A DNA stretch of 64,000 nt from Tuctoria greenei (taxonomy: Eukaryota; Streptophyta; Magnoliopsida; Poales; Poaceae): the NCBI GenBank assembly GCA_036927565.1, contig JAYESD010000002.1:73965735-74029734 (forward strand), written 5' to 3'. Below are positions 1 through 12,000 of the stretch, piece by piece. A model generated the notes under the pieces. That model saw only the letters and a list, made by a program, of their open reading frames with translations. It made no database searches and was not told the DNA's origin. Each line of letters begins with the position of its first letter. Position 1 is the first letter of the stretch. The translations under genes and the position numbers were made by a program.

Positions 1-545
1 CATGTTTAACTTGGTAATATGAGATGTTTTCTTAAGTATATGAGATTGATTACTTGTTGATTACTTGTTGATGTTTAACTTGGTAATATGATAAGTAAAA
101 TGGTATGAATTAGTTCAATGCATGCTTATATTGTTAATATGATAAATAAACTTAAAGCTTTTATATTTCTATTATATCTTTTTTGTTGAAATGTTTGAAT
201 CCTTAGTTATGCTAAGTATCAAAATTTAGTTCTATGGCATACGGTGCATGAATGCACAATGATTATAGATGTAATGATTGTGTGAAGACGAACACGGTGG
301 CGTACGACGACAATGAAGGCAGTCAATTAGACGCAAGTGGATGGTGGTCCCGAACTTGGAACTTTGAACTCTGACCCACTTTTCCCCTCACTCTCGTTCT
401 CTTTCCTCTTTCATAAATGATTATAAAATGAAAATGAGCAACGTAACCTATAGAAAACGAATACCCGTTTCGAAACAGCACGTTTCACATGTGATACGCA
501 TGTGAGACGTGCTGGTTCGGAATTGTCCCTTTTTGGACAGCCTGA
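1..545 (+). other. 5' non-coding part of CACTA-1
   Basis: AT-rich sequence with short direct repeats at the very start: a block containing TGTTTAACTTGGTAATATGA occurs near 2-24 and again near 71-91. No coding region is convincing. It probably holds the promoter and leader of the transposase gene, perhaps with a leader intron, but I cannot place a transcription start. Confidence 0.4.
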
Positions 546-738
546 GAGTGACCGAGGGGGCGTGACTCGTGACGAGACGCGGGTCTGGATCTGGACGAGA
601 TTTCGGTAGCATAACCTCGTTGTTCTCTGCTGCACCATTTTCAGGCGTGTAGTGGAGAACAGCGGGGTTATGCTGCCGAAATTTCGTTCGGATCCGGACC
701 ACGCGCCTCGTCATGAGCACGCTCCGCTCGGTCACTCT
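546..738. repeat. Long imperfect inverted repeat (hairpin) upstream of the transposase
   Basis: The arm 546-635 is the reverse complement, with scattered mismatches, of 649-738, leaving a loop of about 13 bases. Matched blocks include GAGTGACCGAG at the outer ends and a segment around GCATAACC near the loop. The arms are GC-rich, unlike the surrounding AT-rich DNA. It lies about 100 bases before the TNP2 start codon, so it would fall in the promoter, leader or a leader intron. Short overlapping ORFs here are by-products of the palindrome. Confidence 0.8.
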
Positions 739-838
739 TGGGTGGGTTTAGGACCTATCTGCCTAGATTGTAGGAGCCGTCACATCACATGATAATAAAC
801 TGATAACAATTTTATGCTTTGAAGGTATAATCTGAAAA

Positions 839-3800
839 ATGAGTTCCAATCGTAACGTGATGTATGATGGATGGAGTTCAAATGGTGCACACACTAGGGA
901 ATGGGCTGATATCGCTAATGTTTTCCTGAATCAAGCTTTTGCTAGTGGTTCTCATGTTGTGAAATGTCCGTGTACCAAGTGCTGGAATCATCGGTATTTG
1001 TCTAAGTCTGAAATTGAGCTACACCTTTGCAAATACGGATTTATGTCTAATTACCTGGTGTGGCGCGAGCATGGAGAGGTCGATGATCCTAGTGAGTCGG
1101 ACGGAAATGAGGACGACGATCGGATTGATGAGATGATGACAGACATTGGCAGAGAGTATGAAGAGTCACAACCAGAGGAGGTGCAAAAGTTTTACGACCT
1201 TCTTTCTGCCTCAAATGAAATTGTCCATGAGAATACCAAGGTGACCGTTTTGCAGGCGGTCACACGACTAATGGCGTTGAAGTCAACGTTCAATTTTGCA
1301 AACAATTGCTATAATGGTATCCTGGATCTGATCATTGATCTCCTTCCGTCAAATCATAAGATGCCTAAAAACATATATCAATCTAAGAAGCTTTTGGCTG
1401 GTCTGGGCATGAATTATGAGAAGATTGATTCGTGTGAGAATGGTTGCATGTTGTTTTGGAGGGAACACCAAAACGATACTCATTGTATGCATTGCAAAGC
1501 TGCTAGATATGTGAAGGTTTTAAATGATGATGGGGAGGAAATAACTACTAAAGTACCTATGAAACAACTTCGCTACATGCCTATCACTTCAAGGCTTAAG
1601 CGGTTGTTTTTGTCCCAAGAAACAGCGAAACATATGAGATGGCATTCTGAAGGGAAACGTGAAAACGATGATAAAGATATTATGACACATCCTTCAGATG
1701 GAGCGGCTTGGCAAGCTCTAGACCGTTTTGATCCGGAGTTTGCAAGAGATCCTAGAAATGTTCGTCTTGGACTGTCAACGGATGGCTTCACTCCTTTCAG
1801 CACAAGTAGCAGCCCATACTCTTGTTGGCCTGTTTTTATCATGCCTTACAACCTTCCTCCGAACATGTGCATGAAAGAAGGATACATATTCCTCGCGGCC
1901 ATCATTCCAGGTCCTAAACATCCTGGTAAGAAAATCAATGTGTATATGCAACCGTTGATTGAGGAGCTGAAAGTGTTATGGCAAGGTGTGAAGGCATATG
2001 ACAGTCATCTTAAATGTGAATTTACTTTGCGTGCTGCGTATCTATGGTCCATACATGATTTACCGGCATATGGCATTTGGTCTGGTTGGTGTGTCCATGG
2101 ACAATTGTGCTGCCCCATATGTATGGCTGACACCGATGCCATCAGATTGAAGCATGGAAAAAAAGTCAGCTTCTTTGATTGTCATCGACGATTCCTTCCT
2201 TCAAACCATTCTTTCAGAAACGATACACAATCATTTCGGAAAGGCATAAGAGTTAGGAAAGGACCACCTCGTCGATTGACAGGAGAACAAAAAATGGCAT
2301 GGCATGCAAAGTTAAAAGAGACCGCAGAAGGTGTTTTTGAAGGTTATGGTAAAGAACATAACTGGACTCATATATCTTTTCTTTGGGAGCTACCATACGT
2401 TAAAGCGTTGCTTTTGCCGCACAACATAGATTTGATGCACCAAGAGCGTAATGTCGCTGAAAGCATCATAAGCATGTGTTTTGATTTTACCGGTCAAACT
2501 AAAGATAATTTGAGTGCGAGAAAAGACTTAGCTGATATTTGTGATCGTCCGATGTTTGAAGTTAGAAGGAATGCAAGTGGAAATGAAGTTAGACCACGAG
2601 CTCCATATTGTGTCAAGCCAGATGAAAGAAAGCAAATACTTAGTTGGTTGAAAACACTGAAGTTTCCAGATCGTTATGCAGCAAATATCAAACGATGTGT
2701 CAATCTCAGCACCGGTAAACTCAATGGACTGAAGAGTCATGATTACCATATTATTATGGAGAGACTATTACCGGTAATGTTCCGCGGGTACTTCAAACCC
2801 GATTTGTGGAAGATATTTGCTGAACTTAGCTACTTTTATAGGCAAATATGTGCTAAACAAGTGTCAAAGCAGGTGATGCGACAGTGGGAGAAAGAAATTG
2901 TTGTGCTTGTATGTAAGATGGAAAAAGTTTTCCCGCCAGGATTTATGAATGTTATGCAACATTTGCTTGTGCATTTACCTTATGAAGCGTTAGTCGCAGG
3001 TTCTGCACAGTTCAGATGGATGTATAGTCAAGAGAGAGAATTGAAGAAACTTAGAGCTACAGTGCGCAACAAGGCAAGAGTTGAGGGGTGCATTGCAGAG
3101 TCCTTTGCAGCTAAAGAGATTACAAACTTTTCTAGCAAATACTTTTCACGTGCCAATAACGTGAATGCATGTACAACACGATATTGCAATGTAGAAGAGG
3201 AACCTACGACTGAACTCAAGGTATTTCATTGGAAGGGTAAAGGAGTTGGGGCTGCCACTTCTCACTACATTTCGGATTCGGAAAGAAATTATACCATGCT
3301 TTACATCTTTTTCAACATGGAAGAAGTGTTACCATATTTTGAAATGTTTGACAAAATATATTGGACATCTCATCAACAACCTACACAAAGTCAATTGGAT
3401 AGACTACGTCAGCGTGGAATAAACGGTGGGCCAAATTTCGTGGACTGGTTCCGTAAACATGTAATTTTCCTATCTTACCTTTTTCTTCATTTGTAGTTAA
3501 CATTGTAACCGTAAGATGCTAACTTTATCTTATTTATGTAGTCCATGAATGATGTCAACATCTCTGATGACTTGCGACAGATGGCGCATGGTCAATTGAA
3601 AGCAAGAGAATTTAATCGATACGATATCAATGGATATCGTTTTCGAACGGCAAGTTTAGAAGCAAACCGCCCATTAGCAGCCACATCAAACAGCGGAGTA
3701 ATGATAACAGCCGCAGAGGGTAGTGGAGAAGTGAAAGAATACTACGGTGTTCTGCAAAAAATAATAGAGTACACATTTGGCGGTTCGAAAGAGTTGAAGC

Positions 3801-4357
3801 TTGTGATATTTGATTGTCAATGGTTTGATCCAACATCGGGCACGAGAGTGGATGAGTTTGGAATGGTAGAAGTCAACCACAACTCTCGATACACATCCGA
3901 TAACAACAATGTTGTACTTGCGAATCAAGTAGAACAAGTGTACTATTTAAGTTATCCTCATCCAAGTTTCAAAAATTGGTGGGTTGTATATAAAGTAAAT
4001 CGTGAAATGCACCCGCGTACTTATGATTGGTACGTAGAGAATCAGGAAGATGATGCTGCCGCTGTCTACCAAGATGAAGTTGAGGAAGTAGAAGATTTTA
4101 CGATATCTTGTGGAACAGGACTCGCAGAAATATCTAGTGGTATGCTAGAGTTGATGTCTGAAGAACCAGTTGGTCCTTCGAGAAAACGTCCTCGACAGTC
4201 ACAAAGGATTATTGAAAAACGCAAAAGAATTATTGAAGAGAGAGTTCAGGAAGATAGTGAAGAAGAAGAATGTGACGATGCCAGTGAAGAAGAAGATATA
4301 CGTGAAAATCTTAATGCACGTGTGGTAGAAGCAGATTCTGATGCTGATGATTTTTGA
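839..4357 (+). CDS. TNP2-type CACTA transposase, 2 exons (839-3460, 3542-4357)
   Basis: Predicted 1145-residue transposase that would bind the subterminal repeats and cut the element ends. Exon 1 has 874 codons. A phase-0 GT-AG intron (3461-3541) joins it in frame to exon 2. Domains in order: a Transpos_assoc-type N-terminal domain at about residues 8-80, with CPCTKC and a downstream H-x-C as likely zinc ligands; the Transposase_21 core at about 285-490, with acidic residues in STDGF (about 314) and IHDLPAYG (about 408) and a CPIC pair near 428; a DUF4218-type region at about 643-760; and in exon 2 a DUF4216-type region with a WWVVYK block, then an acidic C-terminus with a basic KR-rich stretch. 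The 839 start is the ATG that gives a complete N-terminal domain. There is no stop or frameshift, which is unusual for a plant genomic CACTA copy. Confidence 0.92.
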
Positions 4358-4449
4358 TTCTTATTGTACGCACTCTTTTACATTTTGATTCTTATGTTGA
4401 ATATCAAATGAAACATGTGCACTAATCATTCATTTAAAAAATTTTGCAG

Positions 4450-7400
4450 ATGTTTAAGCATATCAAAGAAAAGATGAAGAAGGGCAAGAAGGGTAGTGGA
4501 TCTTTGTCGTCCTCGTCTCAGCCCAGTGGTGGTTCAGAGCGCACAGGTCTTTTTGAGGTACTTGTTAATTTTTTAATTTTGTTTCATTGAGCTACTTATT
4601 AATTCATTTCTATATACTTAACCGTTACATGTTTATTTTCATTTGCAGGGTTCTGTAATGAACTCACAGAGGCAGCAGCAGCTCTTGGGGTGTCTTACAG
4701 AGCAGGTGTCGAGCGAGCCAGCACGAGGTTCGCGGCCGACACAGGTGCCTGACCGTTGCCCCACTTACGACGAGTTGTACGGGGAGGAGGCAGAGGCTGT
4801 CAGGCACTCGTCGGAGCAGGGAGGAGGCTCAGGAGCAGAGTCGAGTGATCGTGCACAGGCGGTCTTTGGGCGTTCGACCTCCTCTGAGGGTGGTGCTGAG
4901 GGGGATGATGAGGGTAATGAAGAAGAGGGTGAGGATCCCGATCGAGATGAGAGGCTTGCAAGAAGGGCGGAGTTAAATGAGTTAGGACGTCCCGATCAAT
5001 GCCCCTTTAGGTAATGTATCTGATTAATTCATTAGTTCATTATACTTTTCCTATTGGTTATTTGTGACAACTAATTAATTTTATTATTTTGATAGGTTGC
5101 GTAGGCACCTTCTGTGTACTCCTATGAAATCCTTGGATGAGCGGATAGTTATTAGGCCGAAGGGTACACGGTGTTGGGTTGAACCAGGTTGGAGTGGGAG
5201 GGGGCATCGAAGGGTAGTTAACACGGAGTTGGGAAACGCCATTCGTTATTGCTTTCCCGGAATGGTTGAAACGGGCGGTCAAAGATTTGCGGCACATAAT
5301 TGGGATCACTACGCATTGAAAGCATATGGCAATTCGGGTAATTGTCAGGACAGAGTTTGGGAGATGTTCTGGGTAAGTATGTTTTCATTGTCTCAATTAA
5401 ATTGCATCTTTTTGGGATTGTTATTAATTGTTTCTTGAATGCAGGGTATCTATCGGTTGGAGGATGGTGTGAGTCAGCCTTATGCAGTTCAGGTTTTTCA
5501 GAATGCTGCACGGAGACGTGCTAAGGATTCATTCTCCGATGCACGGATCAAGGCTGTGACCGTGTATTATAAGACTCAGTTGGTGCAGCCTATGACTAAC
5601 AAAGCAGCAGCTAAGAAACACCTGACTAAGGAGGAGTACATGGACAGCAGTGTGGATTGGCTATGTGTGGATAGGGAAGCTTGGGAATGGTTGTGCGGGT
5701 ACTGGGCCTCAGAATATTTTAAAGAGAAATCAGATAGAAATCGAAGAAATAGGAAGAGCAAGCCTGGAACACACTTTCTTGGGCCGGATGGATATGTGAG
5801 GACTGAGCAAAGGATGGTACGAACACTTACCTTCATACTTAGAGTGCTTAAAATAATTATATTGATGAAAATGATGTATGTTTGAATTGCAGGCAGCTGA
5901 AACTGGTGTGACTCCTTCTTTTATTGAGGTATATCTTAAAGGGCACAGAGGTCCAGACCCAAGTAACCCGGAGCAGTTGTGCGACGAGGCGTCAACACAG
6001 AAATTTGTATGTATGATATACCATTTGTTAAATCTATCTATCAAGTTCATTTCTCTTTTTTATATCTAACCGTCACTTAAATGTATTGCAGCAAAGCTAT
6101 GTTACGGCTTTAAAGAAAACACGTGGAGAGAATGTGAACTACTTAAAGGAGCCGTTTGATGGAGCTGTTGCTTATGATGCTGGCGGAGGTCTACCACATG
6201 GGAGGTAAGTGTAAAGACATATTTGGTTAATTGATAGCTTAATAACTATGAACTATGGAACACTTATATCTTTTGTAGACTTGGGGTGGGAGACGGGTAT
6301 GTGGAGCGTGCGGCTTATGCTAAACGACGAGCCTCCACTACTAGTTCTAGTCGGTCTAGGTCTAGTACGGAGAATGAATTGAGGGAAGAATTGAAACGCA
6401 CACAGAATGAGATGCAACAGATGAAGCAACAAATACAGAATCTATATATGCATCAGGTAACATGTAATATTATTGAGATTTAGGAATTGTATAGTTGTAC
6501 TTTACAACTTATAAATTATTTGATGCAGTTCACCCCTTTTGGTAATGTCGGATCTCAGTTCGGTATGCCACAGCCACAGTTCGACCCAATGTCACAGGTA
6601 CATGTGTTTGTGTATGTGTTTCATTCAAGATTCAATAATGCTTAACATATTAACTAAGTGTGACATGATTCAGGTCTTACCTGGCATGGGATGGCAGTAT
6701 GGTCAGCCTCGTCCTTCTGTTGGTACTTCGTCACAGGTATAAGTGCATGTCTTTTTACTTCGAGTTGCAATTCTAAAGCTAATCATAGTTTTTACAGGGT
6801 TCTGAGAGCGGTCAGGCATATTTTCCTCCTCAAGGATTTATGTCAATGTTGACCGCAAATCATCCAGGATGGTCACCATATCCGCCGACTCTTTTCCCGT
6901 CTATGCCTTTTGGTCCATTGCAACCTGAACCATCAGCACCTTCACCCGCAGCGGTATGCCTTCTCTTTGTTAAGTTTTGATCCTCTACATGTCTTTAGTT
7001 AAGTTTTGATCGTCATCATGACTTTGGATAAGTTTTGATCCTCCTTATAGTTATGCATATTGTCTTGTTAAGTTCTAATCATTCTCATGTCTTTAGTTAA
7101 GTTTTCGTTCTTATTATGCTTTTAGTTAAGTTTTAATCCTTCTCATGGCTATGCATGTTGTCTTGTTCACTTTTGATCATACTCATGTCTTTAGTTAAGT
7201 TTTGATCCTCATCGTACTTTTAGTTAACTTTTAATCCTTCTCATGGGTATGCATATTGCCTTGTTAACTTTTGATCCTCCTCATGCTTCTAGTTAAGTTT
7301 TGATCCTTTCATGCTTCTAGTTAAGTTTTGATCCTTTCATGCTTCTAGTTAAGTTTTGATCCTTTCATGCTTCTAGTTAAGTTTTGATCTTTTCAACTTG

Positions 7401-7533
7401 TATTTGTTTATTGTAGGGTTCCCGTCAAGCAACACCGGATGCCGTTGAAGGTTTCCTTGATTTGAACAACGTAGGTGCTAGTGGCGAAGGTGCGAGTGGA
7501 CAAGGTGGGAGTGGTGGTGCAGGTTCTAACTAA
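4450..7533 (+). CDS. Transposase_24/Ptta-type CACTA accessory protein, 11 exons
   Basis: I assembled the exons from GT-AG junctions that keep one frame: 4450-4557, 4649-5010, 5096-5372, 5445-5816, 5893-6006, 6092-6204, 6279-6456, 6529-6597, 6674-6736, 6798-6953, 7417-7533. They sum to 1929 bases, 642 residues plus stop. The Lys-rich N-terminus and acidic Ser/Glu region are followed by the family core in exons 3-6 (WVEPGW, FQNAARRR, GVTPSFIEVY), then a short Glu/Gln-rich coiled coil in exon 7 and Pro/Gly/Gln-rich tail exons. In this family the second protein is thought to bind subterminal motifs alongside the transposase. The gene begins 92 bases after the TNP2 stop. Exact ends of the small 3' exons are inferred; the in-frame total supports them. 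Confidence 0.85.
6954..7416 (+). repeat. Minisatellite-bearing intron 10 of the CACTA-1 second gene
   Basis: The intron consists largely of variants of a unit built around AGTTAAGTTTTGATCCT. From about 7282 to 7393 there are four near-identical 28-bp copies; upstream copies are more diverged and differ in spacing. This is the longest intron of the gene, the others being roughly 60-90 bases, so it appears to have grown by tandem duplication. Confidence 0.85.
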
Positions 7534-7822
7534 TGTGGTTTCCGTTGCCTTGAAACCTTCTTTTGTATGGACTTTATTATATGCAAGAACTTGTATGAAC
7601 GAGGACATGTAAACTTCTATGATGTTAATGTATTTTCATTTGCAAATTTGTGATATGTGAATGTGATATTGTGCATGTGAATGTGATATTGTATATGTGC
7701 TGTTTTTGTGCTGTTTTGCTGCTGTTATTGTGGCTGTTGTTTTGCTGCTGCTTCGGCAGCCGGAGGCTCCCAGCTGGGAGGCAGCAAAAACAGCCGAATT
7801 TTTTTTTTTAAACTAAAATTAT
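7534..7822 (+). other. 3' untranslated region and spacer of CACTA-1
   Basis: AT-rich sequence with short direct repeats (TGTGAATGTGATATTGT occurs twice near 7656-7690), a GCTGTT-rich stretch and an A/T run near 7800. It probably contains the polyadenylation region of the upstream gene; no single signal is decisive. Confidence 0.4.
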
Positions 7823-8217
7823 GGCCGTCGGTTTGGCCAGGTGGCCGACGGCTTTAAAGGTTAAAGCCGTCGGTTTTGCCACGTGGCCGACGGCTATAAG
7901 GCCACTAAAGCCGTCGGCTTCGCCACGTGGCCGACGGCTATAAGGCCCTTATGACCGTCGGCTGTGCCCACGTGGCCGACGGCCATAAGGTAACTATGAC
8001 CGTCGGCCTGCCCACGTGGCCGACGGCCATAATAAAGCCGTCGGTTTCCCAAAAACCGACGGTCTTAAGGCTTAAAGCCGTCGGCCCCGACGGCTTTAAT
8101 AGTTAAATGCGTCGACTTTAAGTCGTCGGGTAAAGCCGTCGGTTCACCGACGGTGATAACTTAAAGCCGTCGGTTCTAGTAGCTAACCGACGGCTTTAAG
8201 GCCGACGCCCTTTTAAT
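7823..8217. repeat. Subterminal repeat array of CACTA-1
   Basis: About 400 bases dominated by GCCGTCGG and its complement CCGACGGC, many as short palindromes flanking CCACGTGGC-type centres. At least a dozen copies in both orientations are visible. In CACTA elements such arrays are the binding sites of element-encoded proteins and lie just inside the termini, as here. Confidence 0.88.
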
Positions 8218-8231
8218 TCATTCCTGTAGTG
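8218..8231 (+). repeat. Right terminal inverted repeat of CACTA-1
   Basis: The last bases, ATTCCTGTAGTG, read CACTACAGGAAT on the minus strand, as expected for a CACTA end. The partner end is outside the window. Confidence 0.9.
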
Positions 8232-8656
8232 AACTATGAATTTCTGAATATAGTACCTGTATTTTGTATTTTAAAATTCAGACTGAAATTTGTTCTCACG
8301 AAAATTAAACTTAGATCTGAGTAGTGCTAATCACAGTACCTAACAGTACGTAACCACAAGGCTAAACCTTCTTTCGCAACCCGGCTTCCACGTACCACCT
8401 AGCCAAAAAAAAATAGCATGCAGCTGCGGTTCTATTGGCAAATGTAGAATCTAGTGTAGTTTAGGCAGGAGTAGAGACGGTAGATCATCTACCAGCTGCA
8501 CTCGTTCGATCAAAGGGTTGTGAAAATTAACCGACACATTCAGATTCAGTAGTGATTTTATTGTGATCAAAGAGCATACGTATTTCCTCAGGAGTCAGAG
8601 CCAGAATACCGCTCGAGAAAAGACGAAGAAGAAGAGGCACCCAATAGTTAGAAAAT
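8232..8656. other. Intergenic DNA between CACTA-1 and a MITE
   Basis: No coding potential and no repeats that I recognise. The TSD of the following MITE (TTAGAAAAT) occupies 8648-8656. Confidence 0.5.
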
Positions 8657-9084
8657 GAGTAAAGTGTAGCAATGGTCACTGAACTTGTTTGAATATGTCA
8701 TCTTGGTCCATGAACTTTTAAAATGTATATTTGGGTCTATAAACTTGTTAAAATGTATCATATGGGTCTATAATACCGAAAATACCCCTATATTTATTAA
8801 CATAACTATTACTTGAGCTTTATTTTTCATATTTATTCTCTCTTCAATTCAGTTTTGTTAGCCTCCAAAATGAATTATGATAACAATGTTGATTTTGGAA
8901 GAGAACAAATATGAAAAATAAGTCTAAAGTAACAGTTATATCAATAATTCTAGGGGTATTTTCGGTATTATGGACTCATATGACACACTTTAACAAGTTT
9001 ATAGACCTAAATATGCACTTTAAAAGTTTATGGACTTAAATGACACACTCAAACAAGTTCAAGGACCATTGATGCACTTTACTC
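8657..9084. mobile_element. Mutator-type MITE with long TIRs and a 9-bp TSD
   Basis: A 428-bp non-coding element beginning GAGTAAAGTG and ending CACTTTACTC, flanked by perfect 9-bp direct repeats TTAGAAAAT (8648-8656 and 9085-9093). The terminal inverted repeats are roughly 170 bp each, with scattered mismatches, leaving a short AT-rich centre. A 9-bp duplication with long TIRs is diagnostic of the Mutator (MULE) superfamily. It has no ORF and would depend on a transposase in trans. Confidence 0.88.
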
Positions 9085-9093
9085 TTAGAAAAT

Positions 9094-12000
9094 CTCCTTC
9101 ATTTTTTAATTGAAATGAATCGTATCGGTCCATTTTCAACACTGGAAGGTTAAAAAGTTACTACTAACAAAACTTTAGAGAAAAGAAAAAGCGCAAGACC
9201 TGCCGACGAAGTAAATGTGCGGACCAGAAAGTGTTGGTGACCCACGGCCCAAGAAGGTCAAAGTGGTGGCCCCTTCTCCGTCTTCTATGGTCCAACCAAC
9301 CAACCAACCAACCCGGCTGTCCTCTCCTCTCATTCCTCGGGGACCCAGATAAGTACACAACGAGATGAGTGAGCATTTGCTACTGCTTCACCCGGCTCAC
9401 CAACTGACAGATCGGTGTGGATTTTGGTAGTAAGAATTCTGACGAAAATCGATAAAAGCGATGGAGTTTGACGCTAGAAAACCACCTCAGATGCCCCTGG
9501 CTGTCTATGTCATCGGCAAATCCTGAAAAATAAAAACTTGTTTGGGGCCCTGCCCTTCCTCTGGGTGCAGGGGTCCACCCCTGCCCCAACATCCAAATCT
9601 GCTGTGCTGCGCTTTTTTGACCGATGCTCTCAGTCTCACCCCCTTTGATTAGGGTTTGAACGTCGTCGTGCTTAAATTAAAGACGGGGAAATGATGGGAT
9701 AACAAAATATGCGTCCAGATGACGCATTTTGGAACGCGCCCTTTCGGATCACCAGATTAAAAGCAAGCAATGACGGAACGCAGTCATTCTCACTTCCCAA
9801 AGAAAGGCACTCCACCTGCTGCATCTACCACTTACAACTATTAGCTCTGCGATTCACACACTCCCACACACTCTACTACGAACTACTTACTTCTAAATAA
9901 CTGAGCAGGCTCTTTTACCGAAATAAATAACTGCTCAAGGGTCTGACAACCTTCCCTGTTGCAGAAAACGCAAACCTCAGTAGTATATATAAACACTCAA
10001 TCATCGTCAGCACTCGTTAGTTAGTTTACTACTAGCGGTTTAGTACTACGTAATCAACTCTAGCATTATCATTAGTTTACTGACCGAGCCTGGTGCGCCA
10101 CAGATTGATGTAATGCATTCCGTCATTCGTCCGTACCATGCTTTCCTCGGCCTCTCAGCCGCTCAAATTAGAGAAATAATCTTTGGTTACAACGAGCAGA
10201 TCACGCGCGCCTGCAACTGGCCGTCCCAGATGGATCCGCGATGATCGTGTATAGCTGAAACCTGTTTGAATATTGTTGGAGTACTACAACCATGGCCTGG
10301 GCAGTAGTTTTTTCTTTTTTGAACAAAATGACCACGAGTAGTATTTTATCTGGGTGCCAATTGTTCTTCAGGACCCATGTGGTTTTGGTAGCCGCCAGTG
10401 AGAGGACAAAAACGGCATGCAGAGTAGTACTGGCACAATGAAAATACTACTAGCTCTTTCCATACTAAAATTATTTGGCACTTTTTAATTCAATGAATTA
10501 GTCAGTGACAAATAATTTTGGAATGAAGTGCTGTGTCTGTTGCTGCTGCGTCGTGTGAAGCTCGACGTACGCCAATTAAAAAAAATGGTCTGCGTCTACG
10601 AGTACGTGGAGTACCCATTAAATCAAACTAGACGCTGGAGCAGCTCGTAAAGGAGGAGCAGAGCCCTCCTGCTGTTGTTGTCGTTGTACTCTAGCGCGTG
10701 TCCTCAGCATCGCGCCCCAACAGCACTCGGCTCCACCGTCGACGTACGTACATATTACCAAGCGTCGCCGCCGGCAGCGATCGGCGTCAGCCGCAACGGC
10801 GTGCATTGGTTCTCCGGGGCAGGGAAGAGAGAGTGAAGGAGGAAATGGCTTTGAGGTGTTCCCCTCTTTCTTGGCAACAACCAAAGAGCAGCAGCTTTTT
10901 ACAACATCAGAGGCCACCATCCACATCCCAGCTTACTCAGTTTGTTTGATCGCACGCTGATGAAGCCTCTTTCCATTTGGCCGACGTCCTCGACAAACGC
11001 CTCGCTTCGTCGCTTTGACGTTTCTTTCAGATTAAGCCCCTCCTGTCCTTTGCTCTCGGTCTCTTTCCTGGACAACGATTGTTGTCTACACTCGCAGCAA
11101 AGAACCTAACAAAAGGGGTCATCGTCAGTCCAATACTCACTCATTAGCGCATTGACCAGAGACAAGCAGACAGAGAGAAGAAAAGCAAGGACGCGTTGCC
11201 ATGCACACGACGCAGCAGAGCTTTAGCTGAGTGAACCGGCCAACCAACGCAGCGTAACCTCCGACAAATTACCGTCGCCGTTCGCAGCGACGACGGACGG
11301 CGCCTAATTAAAGCTTGAGATCGTGGTAATGATCAGTCAGGATAAACATGTGCTAGAGCTGAGAGATAGATTCAGAACAAATGGTACGGGTCACGCCCAT
11401 GTGTTTTACCGACGAGGTAGAGCGGAACTGGACTACGCAGCCTAGCTATTCCACCTTCTCTCTAATGGAGCCTTATCCTTGATCGCCCCTTCTTGCAGGG
11501 AACGACTAGAATATAAACAGGTTTACGATCTTCATCACTGTATTTTTACACTTAAACCCTTCTACTTATTCTTTATTTTTCTAGACAACTTGCAGGCTTT
11601 ACTTATTTATTTATTTTTCTGAACGATGAGAACCCTAGCAAGGTCTAGCAATGGCGACAATGCGTCCATAGCGCCTACGGTGTTCTATAGTACGGCTGCC
11701 AATCATCTGGAGGCCATGTCTACAAAAGAAAGATGGGAACCAATGGGAATGATTGTCAAAGGCCCTGACGGTGATGGGCGGCATAGGGATGGGGGAGAGG
11801 GAAAAGCCTGCCATGCCAATGCCATGCATGTCATGGCCGGCTGCAATCATGGCGGACGTACAGCTGCAGAGACCGGGGTGACGGACGGCGGTGATCATCA
11901 CCACTTTCCCTGCTGTTGAGCCTACTCCGGCGAAAACAGTAAATGCTTGCAACGAATCATAAGGGACGGAGGAAGAAACTGATAACGCAATGTGAGCACC

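Larger units (their letters stand above)
1..8231 (+). mobile_element. CACTA-1: CACTA (En/Spm) DNA transposon, right-hand 8.2 kb
   Basis: The right terminus reads ...CCTGTAGTG at 8223-8231, which is CACTACAGG on the other strand, the hallmark of the superfamily. Just inside is a GC-rich subterminal array. The element encodes the two canonical products, a TNP2-type transposase and a Transposase_24-type protein, both on the plus strand and both open through every exon. No CACTA-type left terminus is visible, so the left end lies upstream of base 1. The 3-bp target duplication at the right would be AAC (8232-8234) but cannot be confirmed without the left flank. Confidence 0.93.

Noticed and set aside
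411..735. Two minus-strand ORFs near the start of CACTA-1
   Set aside because: Both lie in the 546-738 inverted repeat and mirror its arms; no domain.
7823..8217. CRISPR-like look of regular short palindromes
   Set aside because: Plant DNA, variable spacing, no unique spacers. It is the CACTA subterminal array.
9164..9376. Short minus-strand ORFs with a tetranucleotide repeat
   Set aside because: Driven by the GGTT microsatellite; no gene context.
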